In this document: positions 11,309 through 22,689 of the stretch, piece by piece
How the letters are laid out: the number at the start of each line of letters is the position of its first letter
Position numbering within the stretch: the stretch's first letter is position 1
DNA from: Triatoma infestans
Lineage: Eukaryota > Arthropoda > Insecta > Hemiptera > Reduviidae
Length of the DNA: 64,000 bases
Reading direction: 5' to 3'
Assembly: GCA_011037195.1 (NCBI GenBank)
Contig: JAAEAF010001071.1
Location: 1-64,000 of the forward strand
Notes under the pieces: model-generated
The model's input: only the letters and a program-made list of their open reading frames with translations
What the model was told of the DNA's origin: nothing
Databases searched by the model: none
Position numbers and translations under genes: made by a program

Positions 11309-11437
11309 TGAAGTTAGTGCACTGGATTTGTAACACGGAGATCTGGGTTCCAACCAAGCAGTGCTGCCCCTAGATTTTTTCGCCCTAGGAGCGCCTCTAC
11401 AGTTCACTGTCCACTGATCGGCAGTGTTGTCTGCAAC
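11309..11437 (+). mobile_element. SINE family 1, 3'-truncated
   Basis: The head (TTAGTGCACTGGAT, then a B-box-like GGGTTCCAACC) and body (GCGCCTCTACAGTTCACTGTCC, GATCGGCAGTGTTGTCTG) match the SINE at 2186-2433. The 3' end is missing and HLE sequence follows about 10 bases later. Confidence 0.75.
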
Positions 11438-11446
11438 AAAAGAATA

Positions 11447-11585
11447 AATAGCATAGCTCAAAAAACGAAAACTTTCAGAAAGTTCAAACATAATATTCCG
11501 TTTAGGTAGGTATCTGACAGTAAGTTATTTGTCAAAATTTCTTAACCGAAAGTACCATTTTACAATTATGGTATTTGTTTGGTAA
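11447..11585 (-). mobile_element. HLE fragment (middle part)
   Basis: AGCATAGCTCAAAAAACGAAAA, then AATATTCCGTTTAGGTA, ATCTGACAGTAAGTTATTTGTC and AACCGAAAGTACCATTTTAC match the segment just after the GT run in better copies. Both ends are missing. Confidence 0.75.
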
Positions 11586-11589
11586 ATAA

Positions 11590-12455
11590 GGGGTTCAAAC
11601 AAAATATCTGAATCCTTTGTATGACCTGTGGTAGTATACCTACAGATTACTCACTGCTGGGTTAATGAAATCCAGAAGGGCATAAATAAAAGACAAAATT
11701 TATTATCATCCATCATGTTGAGTGAATTTCAGAAACCCTCCTAACCATGGTGTAACAGACAGAAAAATGGAAGTACCTTTTCAATGGTCACAAACAATCT
11801 TCACACTGACCTCTACCTGTATTGCCCATGAGGTACTGGTTTGTGAAGAGGCGAATCAGAGGACCATTAAAAGTTGAAGGTATAACTGGATAGATGGTAA
11901 GGCCTTGTTGAATGTACTGAAAATGAATAAGAGCCCAAATTAGAAGGTGTAACTGATCGCAAAGCACCAAGAATCTTAACCCCTTAGTAGTATGTTCTAT
12001 AAACGTGAATGAAATAGAGTTATAATTCCTTATAAACTTCTGACGGAATTAAACGAATATGAAACAATGCAAAATATTATTTTTGAATTAAGTTTGTGGC
12101 CAACGCATTAAAATGAATGCTGATAATGATTAGGGTATAAACCCCTATTGCATAAACTTACACAATAAAAGGTGATAAGCTTACCAACTTGTTAATTATA
12201 GAATGTGCACTGCTCCAGACGAGATTAGACTGCCAGTTGAAGATAAGACCTCTACTTCAGAAAAGGGTTCACTTAAAACGAGGGGTGAACTGTTGATCTA
12301 TTCCCTTGTAGCCTGCTTGATTTCACTCACTTATGAAGAGACAGGTAACTTAAATGGGTATTAGAAATAACAACAACAACAATAATAATAATAATATGGA
12401 AACAGGAAAGGATTGAGGAAGAAGTTACCTAGTGTTTCGCACTCACAAGGGATTG
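11590..12455. other. Spacer, nothing recognised
   Basis: No named repeat or gene. An ATAATAATA run lies near 12383. Confidence 0.5.
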
Positions 12456-12461
12456 TAGGTT

Positions 12462-13435
12462 ACAGCTGAATTCACGGACGGATCTAGGATGGAGGAAGGA
12501 GTGGGAGCCGGCGTGTACGGGGCACATCTGAGGTGAGCCTGGGAAGGCTAGCCATGGTCTTTCAGGCGGAGCTAGTCGCACTTATTACCTGCGCCGCTGA
12601 AATAAGAAGACTGGAGTGCATAACTCCAGAATCGTCATTTATTTGCATAGCCAGGATGCCCTGCGGGCAATTGACTCGTAGGAGATCAGCTCAAGGCTGG
12701 CGTGGGATTGCCTAGGTGCACTCAAGGAAATTAGTAGCCAAAATAAGGTTTTCCTGATCTGGGTATCTGGGCATTCGCGTCACAGAGGCAATGAGGCGGC
12801 GGATCGCCTAGCCCGGGAGGGTTCCATCGGAACCCTTATCGGGCCTGAACCGTTCTGTGGCGTCGCAAGATGCCCCAGGAGTGCATCCATGTCCTAATGG
12901 ATGCACGATCAAACAAGAGAATGGTGGGCTTAAATGTTGATTCATAGCTACTCGCCCAGGCTAACTGCAGAACTACTCCAATTAGGCCGGGTGGCCATAA
13001 GGATAGCAGCTAGCGTTCTCACTGGCCATTGTAGACCTAATAATGCACCGCATGGGCCTGGCAACGGAGATAGCCTTTGTAGGTTTTGACAGGAAGAAGA
13101 GGAATCAGCTCTGCATTTTCTGTGTCAGTGCGAGGGGCTTGTTTGGCTGAGGTTTTCCCTCTTTGGAGAGGAAAAGCTGACGCCTGCAAGCCTCAGCCAG
13201 GGGCCCCCTCGGTTCTATTAAGGCAGACAGGACTCGAGAGGGTGCTCTGATGGGAGGTGCTCTTAGCCTCCCCAGATTCCAAAGTTCACATAAAGGACAG
13301 GACTGGGGAGGAGTCTCCAACTTAGGCGGTGCCACAATAGACCCTTGGGGGTCGCAGTGGCGCAGGCTGAATAGCCAATCCCCTAGAATCTAACAGAATC
13401 TAATCTAATCAGAATCTAATCTAATCTAATCTACA
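12462..13435 (+). pseudogene. LINE family D tail with RNase H, broken frames
   Basis: RNase H motifs are visible in shifted frames: EFTDGSRMEEGVGAGVYG at about 12470-12525 (first catalytic Asp), MVFQAELVALI at about 12555 (Glu), and HRGNEAADRLAREGS at about 12780 (last Asp), followed by GPEPFCG. Stops and frameshifts occur throughout. The 3' end has CACAATAGACC-like and GTCGCAGTG motifs shared with the 46.7 and 54.2 kb copies, and finishes in an AATCTAATCT-type tail (13388-13433). Catalytically dead. Confidence 0.8.
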
Positions 13436-14225
13436 GCTGAATTGAGTTCACACCTTTTCTATTCAATATAGAGTCTCGTACTGAAGAAATTCTTAGTAGT
13501 GTGGCGTAAAAAATTGTAGTAAGGTTAAAGTAGTATCTTGACAGACCAGTTTAGCACAAGCAATGTTGTAGAGAACTTAGAACATAGGCCTTCATAGTAC
13601 TTCAATCAACTTCAAGAAAAGAAAACATAATGGCGATACACACCACACACCTTAAAACATGTGCACAACAGGAAGCGCAACGCAGTGTTACCCTGGTGAA
13701 GTGCACAAAATTCCCATGGACAATAGGGCGCTAACAGGAGTTTAACTCTCTATTAGTACCCAAACAAAAGAAGGTACAAGTTAAAATGCAAATAATCAGT
13801 TAATTATTTCACCCGAAATTGGTGGGCTCCTCCCCTATTTATGTAGAATTTTTGCTTTTACCTGAGTTATGTTATTCGCTGCCTAAAAATTCATTATTGA
13901 AACAAGAAAAACGTAACAGTATTTGTAGCTTTGAGATTTAATGCTAAATTAAAATTTAACTACCTTAATTAGAGAATATTGAAGCATTAGGAACTCTTGC
14001 TATAAACACTAAGTTAGAATATTGACTGAATGAAAGGAAACTTAATCCGAAGTTTGAATCCCAACTAGGCAATGACTTTTAATTTACCTGTATTTGCCTA
14101 ACAATATTTGTCATCCTTTGCGCTACAGGGTTTTCAACTGGTATGGTATCTCTATAGAAAGCTTTAGCTAATAGGGGTAACTAACCTGGGAATGTTACTG
14201 CTTAATTAAACTTATAATATCAATT
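13436..14225. other. Spacer, nothing recognised
   Basis: AT-rich, with no domain-bearing ORF and no recognised repeat. Confidence 0.5.
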
Positions 14226-14227
14226 AC

Positions 14228-14562
14228 ACTTACTAAGAGCTATAATTTTTATTTGAAACATTTCTCTGAGAAAATGCATTTAAGGCGGCTTTTGGGGGAG
14301 GTGTGGGGTTAAGTTTACTTATAAAATACTATTTCAGTTTATTATACAATTCTATCACCTAAATAATATTAATTATAATTAAATATTTTGCCGAAATTAA
14401 GAATTTGAAGAAAATCGGGAGCCTAGTAGTTAGTTTTTATTGAAGAACGTTTTTTTTTTTCAGTTTTATGCGGTTTTTTTGCATAATAACCTACGGATTT
14501 ATTTATGATACGAGTATACTAACTGTGAAATACGGGGACCTATAAGTTTTTTTTGAAACTTT
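14228..14562 (-). mobile_element. HLE fragment, 5'-neighbour of a full copy
   Basis: One module plus part of the next: AAGAGCTATAATTTTTATTTGAAACATTTCTC, the GGGGGAGGTGTGGGGTTAAG block, CAATTCTATCACCTAAATAATATTAATTATAATTAAAT, and a diverged AAATCGGGAGCC. It abuts the hairpin of the next copy exactly, so the younger element probably landed in or beside it. Confidence 0.75.
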
Positions 14563-14564
14563 TT

Positions 14565-14674
14565 GCTTTCTCTTACTCGCAGTAAGAGGAAATGATGTAA
14601 TCGTATCAAATTTTCGATATCGAGTTTTCACCGGAAATAACCGTTTTTAGGTCCCCTGAGTCCAAAAAAAAATG

Positions 14675-14712
<38 letters not shown>

Positions 14713-15557
14713 TTGTGTGTGGAACAGCATAGCTCAAAAACGAAACCATGGAATGTTGAAACTTGATATTCCGTTTAGGTATCACCATGGATCTGACTTC
14801 ACGTTATCTGTTAAAATTCCTCAGCCGGAAGTACCACTTTACTAGTTTTTTTTTTTTACAATTTTGCGTTTTTCTCAAAAATGGCTCCGACAATTTTCTT
14901 TAAACTTGGTATATCAACTGCACATACACAGAGCTACAACTTTTATTTGAAACATTTCTCCGGGCAAATTCATTAAAGGATAGTTTTGGGGGAGGGGTGG
15001 GGTTAGGTTTTCATCTTAACTGCTATTTTCAGTTTATTAGACAATTCTGTAATCTAAATAATGCTAAGTAGAATTAAATATTTTGTTGAAATTCCGAGTT
15101 TGAAAAAATCGATAACCGGAGTGCGTTTGCTTTAACACTTTACTAAATGATTTTTTTTCACTTTTTCGCGATTTTCTTAAAAAATGGCTCCGACGATTTT
15201 GTTGAAACTTCTTATACAAACTAAACATGAAATGATCTAGATCTTTTATATAAAACATTTCTCTGGGAAAATTCATTTAAGGGCACTTTTAGGGGAGCGT
15301 GGGGTTACAGTATCCTCTAAAGTGGTATAATAGTTGATTATACAATTCTACCATCCAAACAAAATTAATTAGAAATAAATAGATGGCCAAAGTTGCAAGT
15401 TTTAAGAAAATTAGCAAACCGGAAATGCGCTTTATACGGAACAGTTTTTTCAGTTTTCGACAAATTTCGTTATGTTTGGTACATAAGCAATAAATTTTGT
15501 CAATTATAATTTTGAGAACAGGAGTAAGAGAAAGTTGTGTGAGTGTTTCATACCAGA
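14565..15557 (-). mobile_element. HLE copy, complete with both ends
   Basis: Left: the hairpin CTTTCTCTTACTCGCAGTAAGAGGAAA. Next come TTTTCGATATCGAGTTTTCACCGG, the GT run (14677-14711), the AACAGCATAGCTC block, then two modules of about 300 bp (ggctccgac starts near 14882 and 15186). Right: GGAGTAAGAGAAAGTTGTGTGAGTG and TTTCATACCAGA. Non-coding. It is a good reference copy for the family. Confidence 0.85.
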
Positions 15558-15559
15558 TT

Positions 15560-16580
15560 TTTCCCAGCTAAAAGTTCTTAAATCAATCGCCGGATATATT
15601 TCAGTTAACCTGAAACAAGTGGTTATAAGTTTTAAAAATTAATAAATCCATGGAATATTAGTGGCCTTTAAACTTTAAAATTAAAAGGCAAACAATATAA
15701 TCATCCGAATGATTTGCGCGATTTATTCAGCTATTTAATAACAGCATTTTTTTTTTTGGCTGTTACCACTATGTCAAATCAAAATGATTTGATTAAAAGT
15801 AAACTGTAGTGTAATGAAGTGTTACTATACCTGTGTAACGCTTCACTTGGTTCATTCCCCTCCCCCGTTCATTCATACTACATCTCTTTCACTCAGTCTC
15901 ACGCCCTCTCTCTTCATGTACTAAATTCAGTGTACATTACTAGCTGATGGATAGTAGCCATCACTGAGCTCGTTTTTTTTTAGCATTTTTTTTAATGTGT
16001 TCTAATTACTGTACGAGTAAATACGCAACCGTGTCTGATATTTGAAACCCTGATTAAAGCAAAGCAAAAAACGTTTTATAACAGGTGTAATGATTTTTGA
16101 TTAATTTTTTTTTTGTTTCAAATTTTTTGCAGTTCTCTTTAAAATAGTTTCGTGATTTTATTTTAAGTTTATCGTTAAGATTGTCGTACTTGAAACTTGG
16201 TTTATCAAGTCACGCTTTTCTATTAGTATTATTCTGTATAATATAATGTATGTATATCTTCATTTTTTATTTTTAATTTCACTTAAAAATGATAAAGAAT
16301 GTGGTTAAAAGATATAAGTGCTAGCGATGGAAAGTTGTACATTTTAAAGGATAAGAGTATTAATAATTCTTACAAAGGTAAACCACTTGCATTGTAGTAG
16401 TAGAGCTGTCATTAGATAATCGTGACTACAACTGTCTTGCCTCTCTTGTATTTTTATCTTGTTTAAGACAGGTTTCACTAAGGTCCACTTAACCACAATA
16501 ATTACGCATTTAAAAACTTGAATAATCTCTTGCTTACATTGTGGAATTATTATTATTAATATTGTTATTATTATTATTAT
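15560..16580. other. AT-rich spacer
   Basis: No gene recognised. A faint HLE-like patch lies near 16085-16180 (TTTGCAGTTCTC, ATTTTAAGTTT) and an ATT run near 16545-16582. Confidence 0.45.
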
Positions 16581-16582
16581 TA

Positions 16583-16830
16583 CTTTCTCTTAGTGTTAGT
16601 AATTTTTTTACTTTCTATTAATCCTGTTAAGATCGTATCAAGTTGACGAAATTAAATTGAGTTTTCACAGCAAAATAAATATTTTGAGGTCCCCTCGAGT
16701 ACGAACAAAAAGTTTTTAGCGAATAATCTGTGTGTGTTTTTACAAACAAAATAAGTCAAACACGAAAAATCGCGCGAAGGAAGCTCAAACTTAGTAATTC
16801 CGTTTCATACAATCACATTACTTCCTTTTA
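16583..16830 (-). mobile_element. HLE fragment, hairpin end
   Basis: Starts with CTTTCTCTTAGTGTTAG, then GATCGTATCAAG, TGAGTTTTCACAG, ATTTTGAGGTCCCCTCGAGTACGAA, TTTTTAGCGAATAATCTGTGTG and GAAGCTCAAACTTAGTAATTCCGTTT. The modules and the other end are missing. Confidence 0.7.
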
Positions 16831-16839
16831 CAGCGTAAA

Positions 16840-17366
16840 ATTCTTTTCTTTAATACAATTATAATTAATACACTATAATTAATACACTATAATTAATACA
16901 TGATAATTTAAAAATTCTTTAACAGAAATAAACAATCATTTACCAATCCACTTTCCAGCCACTTATATTGTAAATATTAATTGTTTCTGTTAACTGGAGA
17001 GAATGTACCAGGTGTCAGAAACAGATATCATTGGCAAATGATTGGAACAAAAAAATATATATCTATATATATTATTAAACAATTACTTTTCGCTTTACAA
17101 GAGAAAACACTAATTACAGCTTTTCTATTTAATTGAAATTACATTAATATAATATTTTTGCAACAATTTTCAATTGAAAATAAATCCCCCCCCACACACA
17201 CACACTTGCTGCTGTTTATGTTTTCTTTAAATGTAATTTTGTTAAGTTTTGACAAAGGATATTACTTGTTCTTGTTAATTAAAGGAAATGCTGATTAAGT
17301 GAAAGAATAAATGCTCATAAGCGAGCCGTAAGGACGCTTACGATAAGAAAGAACTTCTGCAGAAGT

Positions 17367-17404
<38 letters not shown>

Positions 17405-17620
17405 TTGTTTACAAAACACCTTTATGCATTACTCTCATCTTTTCGAAATAAGTACCTACTCCATGAATTCTCACTCTGTACCTACTCTACCGGAACGTCA
17501 TTCCTGCTAACCTTATTAGCTTCTTAGGTGATCCTAATTTCACCATGGTTTTCAGCTGTTCGGCTCTGTCACAGTCTTTTTTCGGAATCTATACATAAGA
17601 TAAATATTTGTTGAATATGT
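16840..17620. other. AT-rich spacer with microsatellites
   Basis: It holds a triplicated ACACTATAATTAAT unit at about 16868-16906, a C/CA run at 17188-17205 and (TAA)n at 17368-17400. No gene. Confidence 0.55.
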
Positions 17621-17624
17621 GGAT

Positions 17625-17945
17625 GGGTACGGAATGCTGGATAATATCTGGTATTCTAATCGGTCGCAAATCCTTTGCGGATTTGTTTCGGATTTTCATC
17701 CATTGTCAGAGAAAAATTTGTCAAGTTCGTGCAGAAAGTTCACTTCAAAGCAATGTTTCTCTTACATTCGATACTTGATTCCTTGTTATCAGTAGAATCC
17801 ACAAAGCAACAAGTGTCATGTGTAAGAGAAACATTGCATTTGAAGTGAACACTCTGTAGATAAATTTACTCTGACTGACTTTCTCTGAAAATCTGAAACC
17901 GGTCAGGAATAAAAGAAATATGCATGCTAAGACGGATAAAATATC
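17625..17945. repeat. Inverted-repeat element, Penelope-like motif
   Basis: The left arm (about 17650-17775) and right arm (about 17810-17935) are diverged reverse complements; the best match is GTTCACTTCAAAGCAATGTTTCTC against GAGAAACATTGCATTTGAAGTGAAC. The right arm contains TCTGAAACCGGTC and the left arm its counterpart GACCGATTAG..CCGAAACAAAT on the minus strand, similar to the GAAACCGGTC of the 6.0 kb element. The catalytic core CTGANGA is not evident here. Confidence 0.6.
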
Positions 17946-18099
17946 AGAAGATACATATTTATTTATCTTGTTAGATATGATTATGAATAGATATTTGATC
18001 GGAACTAAGGTTACAGAAATAATCGATTAAACATAGTACCATTTTGCTATAATAGTCTGTGGACTGTATTGACAATTTGTGAATATGAATAAAATATTT

Positions 18100-18385
18100 T
18101 AAAAACAAAACAAACAAATCACCGTAAATTCAAACTTGATATCCGCTTAGATAACCTACTTGAGGATTTTGCTCAAAATTTGCTCAACCGGATGTGCGAT
18201 TTTACTGAATATTTTTCTTTTCTTTTAGTTTTTATTTTATTTTTCCCGACTCCAACGATTTCCTTTGAACTTTGTGCATCAATCCCACTACATAGAAATA
18301 AAGCTTCAACATTTATTTTTTTTATATTTGTTTTGTGGGAAAATTCCTTTTGTTTTGGGGGCTTTGTGGGAGGGGGGAGTGCCGT
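18100..18385 (-). mobile_element. HLE fragment
   Basis: TTCAAACTTGATATCCGCTTAG, GCTCAACCGGATGTGCGATTTTACTGAA, CCGACTCCAACGATTTCCTTTGAACTT, and the TTTGTGGGAGGGGGG block follow HLE order. Both termini are missing. The 76-codon ORF here is a reading of this repeat. Confidence 0.65.
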
Positions 18386-18719
18386 TATGTCAACTATAAT
18401 TATCTACTAATATTGTGTGTAATTAGTTGTGTTATAGATAGAAGTTGTAATTTATGTAATTATAACTTTGTTTTTTGTTAACTTATGCTCTATAATTCTT
18501 CCATCAGGCGCGTAAAAGCCCAATAACAATTACTCCGAGAGAGAGAGAGAGAAAAAGAGATTGAGAGAGTTGACAGTGAAATACAGAAATGAATTCCAAG
18601 TTTGAACGAATTTTGTCAACTACGTAATAACAAATTATATTAAGAGAGAAAGTCTGGTCTGGTTTCACACCAGAGTATTTGTTTAATTATCTATATTTAG
18701 CACCAATTATACTTAGCGC

Positions 18720-19267
18720 CGAGATCTATATAACGCCATGCTGGAAATGAAGATACCAAAGAAGTTAGTTAGCATGGTTGTGCTGACCATGGCGGATGTA
18801 CGGTGCACATTCAAGTTCAAGGGGATTTGGCCCGACACCTTTCAAGCAAAGAACGGCTTACGACAAGGAGATCCCCTCGCCTGTTTACTCTTCAATTTGG
18901 CGCTCGAGAAGGTGGTGCGAGATACCAGGATCCAGACCACTGACACTATATTTAATAGACTGAATTCAGATACTAGCATATGCGGACGATGTAGATATAA
19001 GTGCAAGGTGCCGGAGAGCCTTAAAAGAAGCATTTTTGAAATTACCATACGCCGCTAAACAAAAAATGGGGCTGAGAATAAACCAGCGCAAGATCAGGGC
19101 ACCCAATCTTCTGAGATTTCTTTGGGGCCCTATATGTTTGAACAGATAGAAAGCTTTGTATATCTAGGTTCGCTGGTCAGTGCCACTCATGACACATCCC
19201 TAGAAATCAAAAGGAGAATTCTACTCGCCAATAAAAGCTACTTCGGCCTCCAGAAGGATTTAAAGAG
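18720..19267 (+). pseudogene. RTE-like LINE: reverse transcriptase remnant, part 1
   Basis: The 106-codon frame at 18738 contains GLRQGDPLACLLFNLALEKV, RT block 4 as found in RTE-like ORFs of insects. The catalytic YADD box is present as LAYADDVDI, but in another frame at about 18970-19005, so a frameshift separates them. Then AAKQKMGLRIN and SFVYLGSLVSATHD (thumb region) follow up to 19262, where a solo LTR interrupts the element. RT would copy its own RNA at a nicked target; this copy is inactive. Confidence 0.85.
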
Positions 19268-19621
19268 TGTAAGGGTTTTAGTGAACCAGTGAACCCCCAC
19301 CACTCATCCACTCTAGCGGAGAGAAACAGCCCCTCTCGCACAGAGAGGAGAGGCTCGGCCAATGTATATATATATATGAGAGAGAGAGACAGTCAGGATC
19401 ATTCGGTTCAATTCAGTCTTACACATCAGACATCATTCTGTTAATTCACACTCCGTACATATCATTTAGCCACGTCAGTCTGTCAGTTCAGTTCAGTTCT
19501 AAACTCTAAAGTGTAAAGTCCTTGGCAGTCAGTTATATATATACATATATCAATTATATATCTTAAACCAATCTTAAGGTGTTTATCTTTCATCATCAAC
19601 AACCAACATCTCCTCACAACA
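19268..19621 (+). mobile_element. Solo LTR with 5-bp target duplication, nested in the RTE remnant
   Basis: The 354-bp insert begins TGTAAGG and ends CTCACAACA (TG...CA ends), and AAGAG occurs directly on both sides (19263-19267 and 19622-19626). Removing it rejoins the RTE reading. Inside are a (TA)n/(GA)n stretch and TGTAAAGTCCTTGGCAG, shared with the LTR-like pieces at 1.1 and 27.0 kb. No internal region or second LTR, so it is a recombination product. Strand is assigned by homology only. Confidence 0.85.
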
Positions 19622-20095
19622 AAGAGCAAAAGTACAAAGTCCGTTCTTTTTAAAACCCTAATACGGCCTGTTTTAACATATGGCTTGGAGACCTGAACTC
19701 TCTCCAAAAAAGGATGAAGAAGATCTGCTGATCTTCGAAAGAAAAGCTCTCCGTAGAATATATGGCGCAGTTCGTGAGAATGACGTCTGGAGAAGGAGGT
19801 CTAACCAGGATCTAGGGAATTTATATAGAGAACCAGACGTAGTGAAAGTAATAAGATTGAGCAGGCTACGCTGGGCGGGACATGTAATAAGAATGGAAGA
19901 GGGTGCTATCGCTAAGTGGAAGAGGGTGCCAAAAACTGGGTGGGGAGGCGAAAGCTGAGATGGTCAAAAGGTGTAAGTAGAAAAGCAGCTTCTATTTTGG
20001 GAATCAGGAATTGATGTACAGCAGCACAAAACAGAAAAAGCTGGAAAAAGCTTTTGAAAGAGGAGATCAAGGCTCACTAGTGGGCTGAAGAGTCA
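19622..20095 (+). pseudogene. RTE-like LINE remnant, part 2 (C-terminus)
   Basis: Continuation of the 18720 element. The frame at 19680 gives the Pol C-terminal region: KALRRIYGAV, LYREPDVVKVIRLSRLRWAGHVIRM, then a frameshift before the last residues (GIRN..AAQNRKSWKKLL). A clear homologue (EPDIVSTIKLNRLRWAGHFVRM) lies at 50532-50865 on the minus strand. The 3' end is near 20100, 50 bases before a SINE. Confidence 0.85.
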
Positions 20096-20146
20096 CTGAT
20101 GAGATGAGATACTTAGCACCAATTTAATTATAATAAGCTTAATGAC

Positions 20147-20321
20147 AGGGAAGGGAGTAGCTCAGTGGTAGCACGCTAGGATTCCCTCCCGAGGTCGAGT
20201 CCAGCATCCAGGCTACCCTTAGATTTTCTCTTCCTAGGAGCCTGTACAAAACACGGACCGGTGGCCGGTTGCGCACTGAGAAGTCTCCGGGCCCAATCAC
20301 CATAGATGTTGATGCGCCTTA

Positions 20322-20352
<31 letters not shown>
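20147..20352 (+). mobile_element. SINE family 1 with clear pol III boxes
   Basis: GGGAAGGGAGTAGCTCAGTGG opens a tRNA-like head. The A box TAGCTCAGTGG is at 20158-20168 and the B box GAGGTCGAGTCC at 20191-20202. The mid-body inverted block seen at 2.2 kb is mostly deleted. The end is ATAGATGTTGATGCGCC followed by TTAAA and a (TAA)n tail. It has the best-preserved promoter of the family in the window. Confidence 0.9.
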
Positions 20353-20354
<2 letters not shown>

Positions 20355-20355
<1 letters not shown>

Positions 20356-20695
20356 GATTATTGATTTCTTATTCATTCAGGAATCATCATCATCCTTCTT
20401 TCCAGCCTTATTTATTCATACAATGCAATAGAGCGATCAGAAAACTGACGGAAAAGGTTTTTTCCTTCCCCCACTTTGAGTCTTAATTTTTTTTTTTTTG
20501 TACTTTTCAAGTAAAAATGTTTAAATGGAATTCTGTTGAATTTGTCATTCGTTTAATGCTTGGCCTTAATTTGATTTTTAAATAATATTGCTGTAAAAGT
20601 TATTGGAAAAAATTTAATAGATTAAGAAGTTCTAGTGGAAGCTAATCAATTATTAAAGTTGAATTCATTCTTCTTTATATTCCGTTTGATTACCA
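20355..20695. other. AT-rich spacer
   Basis: Nothing recognised. Confidence 0.5.
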
Positions 20696-20699
20696 CCGC

Positions 20700-20860
20700 T
20701 GTTCAGAGACACAAAGCTTTTTTTTTGTCAGAATCGATTAACCTGAAATGACAGTTTACAAAAAAATTTTTCTCTCGCTATTTTGGGGTGGGGGGGATAG
20801 TTTCAACGATTTTCCATAAACTTTGTATTTGTATTCTGTTTTCATAGTTTTCCGAGAATA
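20700..20860 (-). mobile_element. Diverged HLE fragment
   Basis: GATTACCACCGCTG, TCAGAATCGATTAACCTGAAATGACAGTTTAC, CGCTATTTTGGGG and GTTTCAACGATTTTCCATAAACTTTG follow HLE order. No termini. Confidence 0.55.
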
Positions 20861-21138
20861 TTAACTTTAGAAAAGCTAAGTTATTTCATCATTTAAAAAG
20901 TCGTAAGATTTAGATTAGTACTAGTAAACTTATGACCCTTTGCAAAATATATATATACTGTTCACACCATCCATTCAACAGCGCCAAATAAAAAGGTTTT
21001 AAGAAATTTGTTAGTTAATGAAGGAGAAATGCTGTAAATATGTAGTGCGCAAATTTTCCAATATTTTCTAGGTCATGAAAGAAAGGAATGGAATAGATCT
21101 TTTTTTAAGAAATACTATCTGTAAAAAAAAAAAAACAA

Positions 21139-22105
21139 TCTGATGTGAAACACTCACACAACTTTCTCTTACTCCAGTTCTCAAAATTATAATTAACGAA
21201 TGTTATAGTTTGTGTACCAAATTTAATGAAACTCATCGAAAACTGAAAAAAAAAAAATTGTTCAGTAAAAGCTTACTTCCGGTTTACTAATTTTTCTTGA
21301 AACTCGGAATTTTGGCCATCTATTTATTTCTAATTAATTTTCTTTGGATGAATAGAATTGTATGTATAATCAACTATGATAGCACTTTAGAGAAACAAAT
21401 AACCCCCATCCCTCCCATAAAAGTGCACTTAAATGAATTTTCCCAGAGAAATGTTTTAAATAAAATGTGTAGATCTTTGTATGTTTAATTTATATGAGAA
21501 GTTTCAAGAAAATCGTCGGAGCCATTTTTTAAGAAAATCGCGAAATAGTGAACAAATCATTTAGTAAAGTGGTAAAGTAAAAGCTTTTCCGGTTATCCGA
21601 TTTTTTCAAACTCGGAATTTCAACAACATATTCAATTCTAATTAACATTATTTAAATGACAGAATTTGTCTAATAAACTGAAATAGCACTTTACATAAAA
21701 ACCTAACCCCACCCCTCCCTCTAACTGCCGTTAAATGAATTTTCCTAGAGAAATGTTGCAAATAAAAGTTGTAGCTGTTTGTATGTGTAGTTGATATACC
21801 AAGTTTAAAGAAAATCGTCGGAGCCATTTTTGAAAACCGCAAAAAAGTAAAAAAAACTAATGAAGTGGTAGGTACTTCCGATTGAGGAATTTTAACAGAT
21901 AACGTACTGTCAGATCCCATGGTGATACTTAAACGGAATATCAAGTTTCAACTTTCTACGATTTTTCATTTTTGAGCGATGCTGTTCACATACACACACA
22001 CAAACAGACTATTTTCCAAAAACCTCAGGGGACCTCAAAACGGATATTTCCGGTGAAAACTGGATATCGAAAATTTGACACTATTACAATACTTCCTCTT
22101 ACTCC
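21139..22105 (+). mobile_element. HLE copy, near complete
   Basis: It starts TCTGATGTGAAACACTC then CTTTCTCTTACTCC. Two modules follow, with CCGGTTTACTAATTTT and a CCGGTTATCCG motif, then AACGGAATATCAAG, TGAGCGATGCTGTTCAC, a CA run, GGGGACCTCAAAACGG and ACTTCCTCTTACTCC. The outer half of the 3' hairpin is lost. ORFs inside are shadow reading. Confidence 0.85.
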
Positions 22106-22109
22106 TTTA

Positions 22110-22685
22110 ATTAGTAAACTAATTAATTCCAACCAACCAACTATTAATCGTATTATAATTTTTATTAAATATTTTATATAAAGAAATGTTTATAGCCAGC
22201 ACTTGTTCCAGTGCGGGAGAGTGGCTAGTTCCGGCCAGTTGAACTGTGTAAATAATCTTCCGTCCTAGTTATATGTTTTTTCATCCTCTTCCTCTCTCTC
22301 ACACACACACACTGTCTTTCTCACTCCTTTCTCACTCTTGTAGTCTGGTCATGTTCTTAATAACTGTTTCTCTAAACCTTTATCTTATTTTTTTTTTTTT
22401 CACTCTGGTTTATCTTTCTTGTCTAGTTCTCCTGTCTACCCTCCATTTGGTTAGTGTGTGTTTGTATGCTGTTTCTATGAAACATCTTTTCAACGATTGC
22501 TGTTATGAACGCCTTCTCTTTGTTATTAGGGGATGTTTCTTATAGTTTTTTTTATGTTATATACTTTATTTTATTTTTATTTGGGGGGGGGGAGGGGATT
22601 CTCCTCCCATTCTTTCTATTAGTAAGTATTTAACTCATATCTAATCAGATGATAACTTAAAACATAATGTTTTATGTGTTGTGGT
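22110..22685. other. Spacer
   Basis: Nothing recognised. It has CT/CA-rich patches (22280-22330) and a G-run near 22584; the 90-codon ORF here reads these low-complexity stretches. Confidence 0.5.
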
Positions 22686-22689
22686 GGTA

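Noticed and set aside
14565..15557. HLE as an ordinary TIR DNA transposon (MITE)
   Set aside because: The inverted sequence is subterminal at one end and a complete hairpin at the other, and self-nested copies show no fixed target duplication.
20147..20352. A tRNA gene at 20.15 kb
   Set aside because: A and B boxes are present, but no cloverleaf closes and the sequence continues as a SINE with a TAA tail.
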